Of a stretch of 64,000 nucleotides of DNA, positions 10,986 through 23,500 are shown piece by piece (positions within the stretch are counted from its first letter, which is position 1; each line of letters opens with the position of its first letter). Under the pieces are notes generated by a model. That model was given only the letters and a program-made list of their open reading frames with translations. It made no database searches and was not told where the DNA came from. The stretch is taken from contig JAZGTN010000002.1 in assembly GCA_037783415.1 (NCBI GenBank), forward strand, positions 4,092,001 to 4,156,000, in the 5' to 3' direction. A program made the translations under genes and the position numbers. The stretch comes from Leptasterias polaris (taxonomy: Eukaryota > Echinodermata > Asteroidea > Forcipulatida > Asteriidae).

Positions 10986-13900
10986 TTGACGTTTCTTTAA
11001 AAGTAAGGTACGAAGTAGAACTATGCAATTAGTTTTTAAGTTGATTTGTCATCCTTTCCATCGCGGGCAAAACCTCCTCAATTCTTCATTACTTTCTATT
11101 GTAAATGTGTTAAGAAAACACCTCTAGTCAGAACTTCATGTTGACAAAATCTATTTTCCCCCCTTTTTCAATCCAGTAATTAAACCGAGACTGATGGTAG
11201 GGACAGATACGGTAGTCTGATCCATTTATGATATAGAAAATACAGAATGTGAAGGTTATGAAATATTGTGCCATTACAAAACTACCACCAAAGAAAGGGC
11301 GATACCAAATTCACCTACGTAATGCTAACATTGAAAGCGCTGTTGTTTTTCTCCTAACAACACTTTTTCAGTAACTCCATATTCTCCAAGGTGCTTCCGC
11401 AAACTTCTGGTTTCATTGTCTGGCTGTGTTATTTTATCGTGGGTTTCTAGCTAAAGGGACTATGGAAAAGACAACACAAAGTTTGACATTACGTGACGCG
11501 AAACAAGGCTGTGTTTATATTCATGCGAGTGTTGGTTTTATTTTCAAAATAACACGTTTTCGGGGTCCCACCTTGAGTTATCGTCAACCCTCAAAGCTTA
11601 CACTTGTATTGTCATTCCGTGACACAAGGCAGAAAGGGGGAAACAAGAGTCAACTTAAAAAACTGTAACATTACGTGATGTAGGCCAAGGTTCCTTTTTT
11701 TTCTTTTTTAAAAACCGCGACTGAGATAGACGGCTGGCGCCTGATACTACGGCCTACGAATGCCAACCAGCAGAGCCACGCGAGTTCAAGACGGGAACAC
11801 GGTCGCTGAGTTTGCGCCATCGGGCCCGCTCACGTCCCGTCACGAAGCAGTGAGAAGATTATGTAATACCCACGGCGCGATTCGCAGCGGCCTGGAACGG
11901 TTTACGCCACGGGATCCGCGGTCCCTGTAATTGGCGATCTTGATTTCACTGCGGGCTGTTGACGCCAGGCAGGTTGAGAAAGAGAAGTGGAAAAAATGCG
12001 TGCCTAAACGAGACTTTCACGAGGGATAGACAGGCTATAACATTGCTGACCCGTTCAAGGGCATGAAAGGAATTTCGTTGCGGCTGTAATATCGGCTCAG
12101 TAATACCCCCACCGTGTGACGTATACACTTCATTAACCAAACTTATGCAAAACCACCAGGTGCCATGCGTGTCAACCGCCAATCACAGCACATTATTGGT
12201 TTGCCTCGAAAGCATCCATGTTCAGTGGCCACTCTGTCTATGCCAAGCCCTGGATGGACAGGACGCGCTGTCTTGATGCCCGGCTGTCAATTAATGTCGC
12301 TCTCAGATTCCTGAAGCTGTCACTCAAGAAAGTAGGCCGGCCCCGGCCCCGCCCCCGTGTCAGTCAAAGCATGACTACACCGTGTTCAACGATGAACCAA
12401 ATTTCCTGTTTTGTTTGACGGACAAAATACTGTTTATATCTCTCATCACGTCCAAGGCAATTTACATCCTTGGAATTTGTCTTATTTATAAAGACCCTTA
12501 AGCTAAAGTTCTTGGGATAGTTTATGGAAAGAGTCGGTCGCTATGATATGCCGAAAGTTAACTGCCGTGCACATGTCAAAATATTGTTTCCGTTAACGTG
12601 TAGCGGCATGATTAATTGTTTAATAATATACTTTATTTTGTAAAAACAAGAAGTTCTCGAAAATACTGCCAGACTTCGATGTCACGTTAACAAAACTAAG
12701 TGCCACATAAGCGAGTATAAACTATGAAGGTGAACGAGAAAGAATAATTTTAATATAAAAACTGTTTTGAATTGTGTAACACAAAGTTTTAAAAAATTAT
12801 GTGACAATAATTTAGACTCGCGGTGTACCTCCAGATTAATTTGAGTGAAGTTGTAAAGTGGTTTGAAGAACAAAACTACCAAACGATTTGTAACTCGGAT
12901 GGTTCAAAGTGAAGAATTTGTGTCTGAATAATTATAAAAACTGTTTACTTAATTTATAACAAGGGTTTTCCTTCCCGCATAGAAAAATAAGGACACGCTA
13001 ATCAATCTACGGGTCTATAGATACTTCCCAGATCGTCAGACAGGCTATCGCTGGTGGCGCTATTTCATTTTAACGATGGTAGCGTAGGTTAAAAACAGCA
13101 CAGCTTTGAGTCTTTAGAAGCAAAAAGAGAATGAAGATACGCAGCAAATTGAGGTGTATGTTTTTGTTTTGGTTTTTTTATTGGTCTGATCATGGAGGAA
13201 GAAAACAGTTATTTTCTTATTTTCTTGAGTCTGTCTGGTCTCAATTTCATAATCCGCTTTTTGTAGCTGAACAGGTGCCCAACATAAAATTTTACTGATA
13301 AACAGATATTACGGGAGTACCAGTCACAAACATTGTTTTATGGTATTTTGGCTGGTAAACCTGTAATTCTGCTGAGCACGATTTGTCCATGCTTAGTGGC
13401 TCTATGGTTTTTTGTGAGCCAAACGTTGGATGTGCACGGTCAAAGTTTTTTGCGACAAATCATTTTTTATAGAGGGCGCTATACTACTTTAGTGTACCAA
13501 CCACAGAAAAATAAAACTAACTCGCTCGCTCAACACAGAAAAATAATATAATAGCCCATTGCATCCATGACGAGTGAATAATGAGGTGTGGTAAAAGCAT
13601 CAAAAGATAAACTTCGCATTCTTTAACATAATTAGCAAAAACAATTTGAACTTTGCCCTCAGAGAAAGTTGATAAAGGCTGTAACGGTTAGTTAGCCCAG
13701 TGGACTCCACTGTTGCATAGTGCAACGGTGACTGGCGTCCTATCTATCACTATCAGGGCTAAGGTAGGCTAATGGTTAGAACTTCAAACGGGTTTAAAAG
13801 TACTAAACGTTACTTTTCAAGGCTAACCCATATTGTAGGCCTATGTTTTGTTCAAAAAACGAGGGTATGCCTTATAGCCTTATATTTGTTTTTTACTTTC

Positions 13901-14459
13901 CCATTCGGCTTAAAACTTTAAACTAACACTAAATCAACAAACTGATTTTTTTTCCTGATTTTTAATTTTTTTTATCCAATCGTCTTTAAACTTTAAAGAC
14001 CTATCAAATTTGAAAAGAAAACGCAAAGAGCAATTTTCCATGTTTAGGAATTTTGGGAAAGGAATCGGGTTTTAAGGCTAAGATTAGAGTTATATAGCAG
14101 GCGCAGATTTTGGGGAGGGCGCACTCCTACTTTCGCCGACTGAAAGACAATTATTTGAAAGGCAAATGAAGCAAATTCCTATTGAAATGGCTACAAACAA
14201 TGCATGAAATGCTTCTGAAATGCACTGTCCCTAAAGCGGCCTTGGCCCCGGACCCACGCAAATAAGACTTTGCACTTCGCGCTCGCTGGTTCATTCCAAA
14301 CAAATGCACCAACGCTGACTTTCCACAAAGTCCCCGAAGTTTTAAGTGAATGAAGTGGCCCTAGTTAGAAGATATTAATTAATAGTTGCCCCAAGCAACC
14401 AATCATGTCCTGCAGTAAATGCCCAGATATCGCCCCTATTTTGAGATGTTAATACCCGC
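10986..14459. other. Non-coding with a CpG-rich block at 11.70-12.42 kb
   Basis: The 11700-12420 stretch is visibly richer in G+C and CpG than its surroundings and not repetitive within the window. No ORF with a domain. The rest is AT-rich. Confidence 0.55.
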
Positions 14460-15250
14460 AAGAGTAAACCCGTTCTGCAAGTGATGTTACTCTGCTAATC
14501 CGCCCCAGAGCGAGGCTGGTTTCTGCAGGTGATGATAGAATGTTCTCTGTAATTGGTCCTCAACACTGTGGAACCAGCTTCCTAAGCAACTTAGGGAAGC
14601 CAATAATGTTGATAGTTTCAAGGCTGGCCTTAAGACAAATCTTTTTTAAAGGCACTGAACACGTTTGGTAATTACCTCAAAATATATATTAGCATAAAAA
14701 CTTACTTGGTAACCAGCAACGGAGAGCTGTTGATAGTATAAAACATTGTGAGAAACCACTCCCTCTGCAGTAACGTAGTTTTTGAGAAAGAGGTAACTTC
14801 TCACTAAAATAATAAAAGACTTCATGCATGAAGCCTTTTATTAGCATCTGAAAGCACACAAAATTGTGCAACAAGGGTGTTTTTCTTTCTTTATTTTCTT
14901 GCAACTTCGATGACCGATTCAGCCCAAATTTTCACAGGTTTGTTATTTTATGCATATGTTGGGATACACCGAGTGACAATACTGGTCTTTGATAATTACC
15001 AAACATGTTCAGTGCCTTTAACGTGCTTTTTTAAACCACTAAGTACATGTACCTATTTAATTAGCAATGCCAGTTTTTCACTTAAATGATTTGTTAGTGT
15101 ATTTGTAATGTCTATAATTACGTTTTAACTGTATTTTCTCTTAGGTTTTATAACTGTAATTTTAATGTGTTTTTTTTTAATTGTTAAGCGCCCAGGAGCA
15201 TGTTTCATGGATGGGCGCTATACAAATTGTCATTATTATTATTTTTATTT
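14460..15250 (+). mobile_element. 5'-truncated LINE with nested MITE
   Basis: Reads TLWNQLPKQLREANNVDSFK followed by AGLKTNLF, the same LINE tail family, then the 14646-15021 MITE, then TTAAGCGCCCAGGAGCATG, GGGCGCTATACAAATTG and ATT repeats. Confidence 0.75.
14646..15021. mobile_element. AAAGGCACTG-family MITE, complete copy
   Basis: Ends TTAAAGGCACTGAACACG and TGTTCAGTGCCTTTAA with further pairing inward (GGTAATTACC). 376 bp including TTAA at both sides. Inserted in the 3' part of a LINE tail. Confidence 0.85.
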
Positions 15251-16090
15251 TAACGAAATGGAAATATCTTAAAACCCTTTAAAACTTTTGCTCAACAATT
15301 GAGAAAAACTGGCCAGGATTCGCCTGAGATTACTTTTTCCAGTGCACTTAAAGCAGACCTAGCACTGACCCCATGCCATAAGGGCTTCGCGCTTTGCAAT
15401 TACTATGGAAGGAATTTGGTGTTAAATCATGTTACCTCCGTCTGTGAGATGGAACTAAAAACCGATAATTTGTAGCTTACTACGGTCTTATTTTCATTGC
15501 CTATCAGTCTAACTCCTCATCCATAGATTATCGTTCAAAAATAATAATGTACAGAATAAATTAGCTGTTAACAAACTGCTTTACCAACCAAAAGGTTTGA
15601 ATTAATGCCAAAAATAGTTGAAAGACTGTGTTAGGGTCAAAACATCAGGCCATTAACTATTTTTTGTAAAAATAAATTAGGTCACCTGCTTTCATACTTT
15701 GGGTTTACTGTTCAACTTGGAAGTTAACCCTCAAGTTTGAGCCCATTTGTCTAAAAAACTGGATCCTCCCCGGGTTAGGGTTAGGGCTAAGTTAATGTTA
15801 TAATTATTTCAAGTCTCATCCCTTGACAAGTTTCGTAATGAAATACACAAGAGTGAATGCCTTGCAATTGTAGCAATGTTACAATTGTGTACAAATTATT
15901 TTGTTCACTGTTTTTTTCCAATTTTAAAAGCACCTTTCAACAAATTTTAAAACTTTATAAGGGGGATAAGCCTTGCATGTTTTGCAATTTTCCCTCGGTG
16001 TCTTACTAAAAAGGGGTGTTACCAACTTGTATATTCCACGCACAGAGAGACAGAAGTCATTCTGAATTTGAGTATTTATTATCTTCACAC

Positions 16091-16133
<43 letters not shown>

Positions 16134-18172
16134 CGTTCTTATATAGCGCATTTCAGGACCGAAGGATCTCTCAATGCGCTTAACAAATCAGTTAATAAAC
16201 AACAGTCTGAACGTGTGTGATGAAAGAGCAGTCTATTGGAAACTGCTCTCAAATAAGTAGGTTTTCAGGTAGTTCTTAAATGATTCCAGTTTAGTATTAG
16301 AGCGCAGTGACAGTGGGAGGGCGTTCCATAGCTTAGGACCTCCACATGCAAATGATCTTTCACCATAGCTCTTCATTTTTCCAGGGTTAAAGGTGAGAAG
16401 ATGATCTTAGGAGCCTTGATGGGATGTAAGGTACAAGCAGTTCTGAGATGTAGGCTGGACAAAAGCATTTGTAACATTTCTGTTTATAGTTTGTTTTTGT
16501 TTGTTTTTACAAATTGTAACTATATAATAATAATAGTAATGCGATGATAACAAGTGAAGCATATTTACATAATCTATTGATTAACATAATATTGTAAAAG
16601 TCTTTAAAACTTAACCAAGGTTTAAACAAATTACAGTTGCCCTTACAGTCGCCTTAATGTGAATACAGGGTCTGTATACATTTCCCATAAAATACAGCAG
16701 TTTAAAGACGCACACTCGTCAAGCAAAACAACAAAATTTACAATGGCGCCCTCTGTCGCTCAAAAAAGTTGTTCGTGCTGTTCCGCGAAGGTTAGTTACA
16801 CCCTCTGGTATCGCACACGCAGCAGTTACTACGTGATAGTTACAAAGATGGCGTCTTTTGCGGAGAAATACAAATTTATAAATATATAATTTTTTTTTAA
16901 TATTTACTCAAATTGGATTTACTTCAAATATTTCCAATAAATAGAGCAGTTTTACCCATTTAGAAATAAAATGTACAATTTTATATAATTTTTAAATAAC
17001 ATTTACCCAAATTGGATTATCTATAGATTTTGATAAGAATTAAAGTAATAAAGATGTCTCGTAAAAAGTCAAAAATACCGATTTCCAAATTGATTAAAGG
17101 TAAACAGGATTGGCAAGAATACACACAAAAAAGCTGTTTGATTTTAGTCTAAAAGCTGACTGTTTATGAAGTTCTTACTCAAACATTTTTTTTTATGTGA
17201 AACATTTCCACCTGAAATGAAGTCATATTATTGGAGAAAATTGTATCTGAAAACCTAACAAAATGCAACACAGACTTTACTTGTTGCAACCAAAATTAAG
17301 GACAAATTAATGTGTTTACATGCTGAAAATTGTGCCTGGTTTTTTCACTATTTTCTACTGACCCATACAACGGATTAAGCTCAAATTTTCACAGGTTTGT
17401 TATTTCATGTATACGGTTGATCACACAAAACATGAACACTGTCTGTGAGTATTTTGTCAGCTCTACCAATCCTGTATAATACCTTTAAACGCATTCTTCA
17501 GAAGTTCAGTTCAGTTTATTGGCGCTGGATCAGTTTGCTTACAATACCTTACTTTAACCCAGTTACATAAATATTAAGGTTCTCTACCCAACAAGTCTGC
17601 TTTTAGGAGACTCCCACCACTTGATAACTTTTACTTTTATAATTTATTGTTAAGGGAGTACTGAGTAAGAAACTAACAAGTATAGTTTGTCATTAAATAA
17701 TAATGACAATTCAAAATTCTATGATTTTATAATGATTAAAATGAAGCCACATGTTGCTTGTTTCTACCAAATGAAATTCAACGTGTACATCTTGTCACTT
17801 CACAAAGGGGTGGGGCTTACAAACCCATCACAAATGATAAAGGAACTTTCTGACTTTTCAAAGACTGGATCTTGTAAAGATACTTTGGAAGGTCACTTGG
17901 AATTTAATTAAGTTTTAAATGAAGATTGCCTTCAGGGTGATTGTTTGTAACATTACAATACCTAAGTAGGATTGATTGAAAACTTCTGTTTCCCTAACCG
18001 TAACAAAATATCATTAATTTCTGTATAATCATCACCAAACACCCAGTAAAAATTTAAAGAAAAAAAAAACACGAAACAGAACTTCCCTTTTGTTTTAGAA
18101 AATAAGAAAATAGAATTAGCTGTTGCAAACTGCTTACCAACCAAAAGGACATGAGGTATGAATGCAAAAAAT
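15251..18172. other. Non-coding apart from the 16.1-16.4 kb LINE
   Basis: AT-rich; short GGTTAGGGTTAGGG at about 15774 is too short to call telomeric. A MITE fragment at 17330-17490. No gene recognised. Confidence 0.55.
16086..16440 (-). mobile_element. 5'-truncated LINE, minus strand
   Basis: On the minus strand: YGERSFACGGPKLWNALPLS, then SFKNYLKTYLFESSFQ and stop, then TTAAGCGCATTGAGAG, GAAATGCGCTATATAAGAAC and a long ATT tail (AAT on the plus strand, 16090-16130). Confidence 0.8.
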
Positions 18173-18831
18173 AAGTTAGTGGCCTGACGTTTCGACCCTA
18201 GCAGAGTCTTTCTCAAAGGCTAAATGACAAAACAACACACATACAAGCATACAGGAGTTACAAGAGCAGTCAAGTGTAAAACACATGAATAGAGAGAGTG
18301 GAGAGAGAAAAGCAGAAAGCATACAGAGAGGGCAGGGGGTAAGTAGGGATTATGAAGACAAGGGGGGGGGGGGGGTTATGAAGGGAAGGGGATAGCTTGA
18401 CCACAAAAAGTTGGAAACACAAAGGACAAAATGGAGGGTGGGAAGAGAGGTAAATAATTAGTTAATACAATGTAGGGCAGACTAAAAAAGTGGATATCTG
18501 TCAAAGAGAGAGGCACACAGATATCCACTTTTTTAGGCTGCCCTACATTGTATTAACTAATTATTTACCTCTCTTCCCACCCTCCATTTTGTCCTTTGTG
18601 TTTCCAACTTTTTGTGGTCAAGCTATCCCCTTCCCTTCATAACCCCCCCCCCCCCCCCCTTGTCTTCATAATCCCTACTTACCCCCTGCCCTCTCTGTAT
18701 GCTTTCTGCTTTTCTCTCTCCACTCTCTCTATTCATGTGCTCTTGCAACTCCTGTATCTGTACATGTGTTGTTTTGTCATTTAGCCTTCGAGAAAGCCTC
18801 TGCTAGGGTCGAAACGTCAGGCCACTAACTT
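18173..18831. repeat. Near-perfect inverted repeat, arms about 320 bp, 15-nt loop
   Basis: Arms 18173-18501 and 18517-18831, nearly identical when reverse-complemented, including a G(14) tract opposite a C tract. Arms end in GGCCTGACGTTTCGACC / GGTCGAAACGTCAGGCC. A single-arm relative lies at 23140-23360. Confidence 0.9.
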
Positions 18832-19170
18832 TTTTGTTTTAGAAAATAGTGTGTAAACTGGGAAACATTTGAAAATGTTAATAAAGGACAACACCTTTAA
18901 CACCATGACCTTTTTGGATGAGTAGACAAATCTTGCAGCTGCCATTGTCATTTCGGTACAAGCTGCTTGGGCGACCAATATGGTCTCTCAAGGGTTTAAA
19001 TGCGTAAAAGTCTTAAATGTCATGGATATTTCTAACTAATTAGATCTAATTAAATGTTCTGGTAAGCTAGTTCTGATAAACATGGCATTAAGGCCATTTG
19101 ATGCAACACCAGGTTGTTTCATTTGAGTTTCAGTCAGTTTAGTTCTAGATCATGATCGTTATTAAAATGG

Positions 19171-19664
19171 CGTGTCATGCCCGAGCGGTCTAGTTCACCA
19201 GACCCAAGCTCTGGTGTTGTCAGCAGCAGAGTGTGGGTTTGAATCCCGGTCATGACACTTGTCCCCCTTGAGCAAGGCACTTAACCATAATTGCTTCATA
19301 AAAAGTTGGGAAGGTAGTGCATTCTGCTCTACCAGCCAGGCTCCTAGTAGATGATACCCATGCCCACATCCTTACAGACAGTAAAGGGGGTAACCCTGTT
19401 TCAGCCCCAGGAGTAGGTGGCAACGTGCCCCTGGTGACAGTTGATTTGGGTCGATAGCCCAAATCAGTGAAGTGTAGCCCTCATCTTTTTTAAAACCTTA
19501 ATGAAATTGGAACCATGGAGCCATGTTGGGTCCATGTTGCACCATGGAGGTGTGTCTCTTCTTGATGGTTTGCAGCCAACTAGCTTACCTGGACATAAGC
19601 ACAAGTACTTGTCTATATCTGCTTTACAAACGCCTCCCATAGGGCAGGGGTTGGGCTCACAGAC
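19171..19664 (-). pseudogene. Duplicated SINE + intron + partial e27 exon
   Basis: About 494 bp matching 22508-22993 at high identity, in the same orientation. It carries a tRNA-Leu-type SINE, flanking intron and the last 76 nt of e27 (19589-19664) with its GTAAGC donor, but stops before the exon's 5' part and acceptor. Lies 78 bp past the stop codon, so it would be in the 3' UTR or just downstream. Cannot be spliced in as an internal exon as it stands. Confidence 0.88.
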
Positions 19665-19741
19665 AAGTGGCCATCCATGGCCTTGTGATGTTAGGTGATC
19701 TCTCATAATAAAAAATTGAAAATAAAAAAAATCAACCCTTA

Positions 19742-20567
19742 CTATTCAAATATATCATTGTCACCCTCAGAGTCCGACTCTTGGAAGACAGGATTCTGTT
19801 TCACTACATCGGAGGATGACTTTGAGATGGAAGCCCTGTTGCTGCGTCTACGCTCTGGGGCACCTGTCTGTGTTGACGAAGAAGAACGTCTTTCCTTTGT
19901 CGCCTTCTCATCACCTCCAGGTGAGCTGTTGGTGGGGACCTCGGCCGGTGGGTGCTGGGCATTTGATGAGGCACCCCACGGGGTTGCTGCTGCCTGATTG
20001 CCTGGCATTGTATTATCAGGTATAAAGATGGGATTCTGGTAAGCTACAGCACCAACTGAGAGCTTCCGCGAGAGGGATGGTCTCCGACCGGCCGACTTTT
20101 TCCGCACTCTCTTGTTCTTCTCCTCTGGCGTCACCTCATCAACCAAACCCAGCTGATCCTTCTCCCATTCCTCCAGATTGCTTCCCTTGGTAACAAGTGT
20201 ACCCCTGTCACCATATGGCCTTGCCACAGTCTCGATGAATTTAGCCACTGCTTGGTCGTCATCAAGATTCACTTTCTCTTTCTTCTCTGGGGCGTCAACG
20301 CCTGCTTCATATCCCGGAGGGATGAGCCCTAGCACACTAGCAAGGAACAGGTTATTGGGTGGGGAGTATGGAGGTGGGTTTTCTTCGGGTGCTTCGGCAG
20401 TTGCTTCTGATGCGGCCGGAGCAGCGGTTGGACGAGATTCTGGTCGAGTCTCCACTCTAGGTTGAGTCTCCACTCTAGGTTGTGTCTGGAGTGATTGCTC
20501 AGCTGGCTCGTCATTGAGGTAATCTGGTTCTGGGTATACAATGACTTGCTCAGAATCACTGAGGATC
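19742..20567 (-). CDS. e29: terminal exon, cytoplasmic tail and stop
   Basis: 826 nt coding, joined by a split AG|G arginine codon. Features in order: tandem hexapeptide TQPRVE x2, PPPYSPP (PPxY, WW-domain type), a charged stretch, a basic serine cluster [16 protein letters not shown] and KQNPVF (NPxF), serine-rich RRSSSS and RRRSN stretches, and an acidic end ESDSEGDND. Stop TAG. NPxF motifs are known PTB/clathrin-adaptor-type signals; use here is inference. No clear AATAAA was seen soon after the stop on the minus strand. Confidence 0.9.
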
Positions 20568-23500
20568 CTGAAACATTAACCAAATACAATCGCATTCCTT
20601 AAATACATTTTTGTTTACGCAGAGAACAAGGTCCAACTAAAGTAAACGTTAACCCATATTATGTGATTTCCCGTAGAACACACAAATGCTGAAAATGTGT
20701 TACCTTATCTTCATGAAACTTTCACACAGGTAGTGTGGTGATAGTTTGGTGTGTTCATTGCTAATTAGATGATAGAAATTACTAGGATTTGAAACTTTGC
20801 ATGGTGGGAATCTAATGAGGAATCTTGAGGATAGAATAGTTGTTTTCTCCCAAAACTCAATGAAGTTTCCTAGCATTACAGTGTGAATTTGAAGAATTTA
20901 AATACATCATTGAAACAATAACAAAAACACTAGATTACTCAAAAATGAGGCTGTATTACAACAAAATTACAAAGTGAGATCTTTTTCGGAGACAAGACAA
21001 GAAATCAAAAAGTTTTACATCGTCCTATGCCTATTATTCTATCAACATGAATGTCAGGAAAAACTAACTGTTTTATTAGTAATAGACAACCTCAGCATAC
21101 CTTGCTCGATGTGGAACGAATGTACTGGATGCCGCGTAGGGTGGTACCCTACGCACTCGACGGAAAGCAGCAAAGACGAACAGGACGGTGAATGCCAGGA
21201 GCACCAAGGATACCAGTAGAGCAGGAATCCATAATGGAAAGACTCGCTTAGGTTGTGGTGTTGGTGGTGTTGGCTTAGCAATAGCGACGGCGAGAGGCTG
21301 GCATGAGTCGATGGCTAAGTTTTCTGCGAAAATTCAAAACAAGTTTGATTCAATTCTGGGCCATATTTTTACATTTCTTCTTCTTAGTGTCAAGTACATG
21401 GACTCAAGCTCCGGTGTTTCTGATCAGCAGAGTTTAATAGAGTTCTGGTCTTGTGTCCTTAACCCTTTAGAGACCACAGCGGCCGCAAACGGCTGCAAAA
21501 TCTGACCGACTTTCGTTCAACCACAACAGTCAAAGCAAAGGTCATGACCTGAATTGACGTTTTCCAATGATTTCATAGTATCTATGTTTCTAAAAACAAA
21601 ACCCCATTTTTAATTTAAACTATTTTTTTCTGAATTTTTTACAAGAAAAAAATGTTTCAACAGATCAACATCAAAACCGGTGATGATTCTAGAGAAATTG
21701 ATGGTCTCTAGAGGGTTAAGCAAGGCACTTAACTATTATTGCTTCGTCCTTTAGATGGGACAGAAAGCCGGTGGTCTCGTGTGTTGTGTAATGCACGTAA
21801 AAGATCTCAGTACACTTAGGGGTACACTGGTGCGTTCTGCTATGGTTGGCTGCAGATTGTGCCACAGCACCTTGTAAACTGCTACATGGTGTTGTTTCAA
21901 TAAATGGGTCTTATATCACATAGCTCTTCATACCTTGTAGAAAAAATAATGAGTGCTTAGAGACACCCGTTGGGTGTAATAAAGCACTATATATAATAAA
22001 GCACTATATATGAACTGCGTATTACTGCGTATTATTGTTATTATACTGTCTTAACCACTATTGCAACGTCACAGCTTAAGTTTTTGCCAACCAAGGTTGG
22101 AAAGCCACAAATGCAAGACAAAAACAGATAGCCACAGTTTGTAACAATGTTACACAAATATTCAAAAGTAGTGTTGGATTTGTTGGAAACAAAGCAACCA
22201 GTCATGGGAGGTATTTTATTTAATTGAAAGTTTGCAGAAAACGTTGAATTTGGTTCAAATGTCTGTTAACACGATTGGATGTTTTGCTGACGTCTGTTGG
22301 CCTTCCTTGCCAACCAGAGCGGTTTGTTTATCAACAATGGATAGGTCTATACCACCTGTTCCCAGTGATGAGAATTTGAATCCTGTAATTAAGCACTACC
22401 GCAGTAACTTGAAAGATGTAATAATTGCATCAGTGATGAAGATTGATATTTTAGTTTTACTCTTTCACAGATTTGTACCGTTTTCTTCTTACAAACAGCT
22501 TTTGTGGTGTGTCAGGTCGAGCGGTCTAGTCCACCAGACCCACGCTCTGGTGTTGTCAGCAGCAGAGTGTGGGTTCGAATCCCGGTCATGACACTTGTGC
22601 CCTTGAGCAAGGCACTTAACCATAATTGCTTCGTAAAAAAGTTGTGAAGGTAGTGCATTCTGCTCTACCAGCCAGGCTCCTAGTGGATGATACCCTTGCT
22701 TACATCCTTTTGGACTGTGAAGGGGGTAACCCTGTTTCAGCCCCAGGAGTAGCTGGCAACGTGCCCCTGGTGACAGTTGATTTGGGTTGACAGCCCAAAT
22801 CAGTTAAGTGTAGCCCTCATCTTTTTTAAAACCTTAATGAAATTGGAACCATGTTGGGTCCATGTTGCACCATGGAGGTGTGTCTCTTCTTGATGGTTTG
22901 CAGCCAACTAGCTTACCTGGACATAAGCACAAGTACTTGTCTATATCTGCTTTACAAACGCCTCCCATAGGGCAGGGGTTGGGCTCACAGACACTGGTGT
23001 CAATGTCACAGTTAGGACCTGGGAGAAAGAAATACGAAACAAAAGATAACTTGTATCATTCTTGCATCAAGAATAAAAAACAATATTAATCTGAATGACA
23101 AAAGGTACAAAATAATCATTAGGTTTAAGACTTATTGCCTTTTCTGTACATGCTTTCTGCTTTTCTCTCTCTCTCTCTATTCATGTATTTCCACTTGACT
23201 GATCTTGTTACACCTGTATACCTGTCTATGTGTGTTGTGTTGTCATTTAGCCTTCGAGAAAGACTCTGCTAGGGGTCAAAACGTCAGGCCATTAAAACAA
23301 AATTGCATTTATACCATAGGTCCTTTTGGTTGGTAAACAGTTTACAACAGCTAATTCTATTTTCTAACTTATTCAAACTCTGATATAATTTCAAAGTTTT
23401 CTCCTCAACAGACATTTACACACAACACTTAATATTGGAGACGTAATTTGCAATTTGATCACAAGCCCAGGAGTTGAGAAACTGAGCCTGTACAGTTAAA

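Noticed and set aside
15774..15793. Telomeric-type repeat
   Set aside because: Only two to three GGTTAG units; chance occurrence is likely.
18198..18840. Active hammerhead ribozyme at the GGTCGAAACGTCAGG ends
   Set aside because: The CUGANGA half of the core is not present; only GAAAC and a short stem match.
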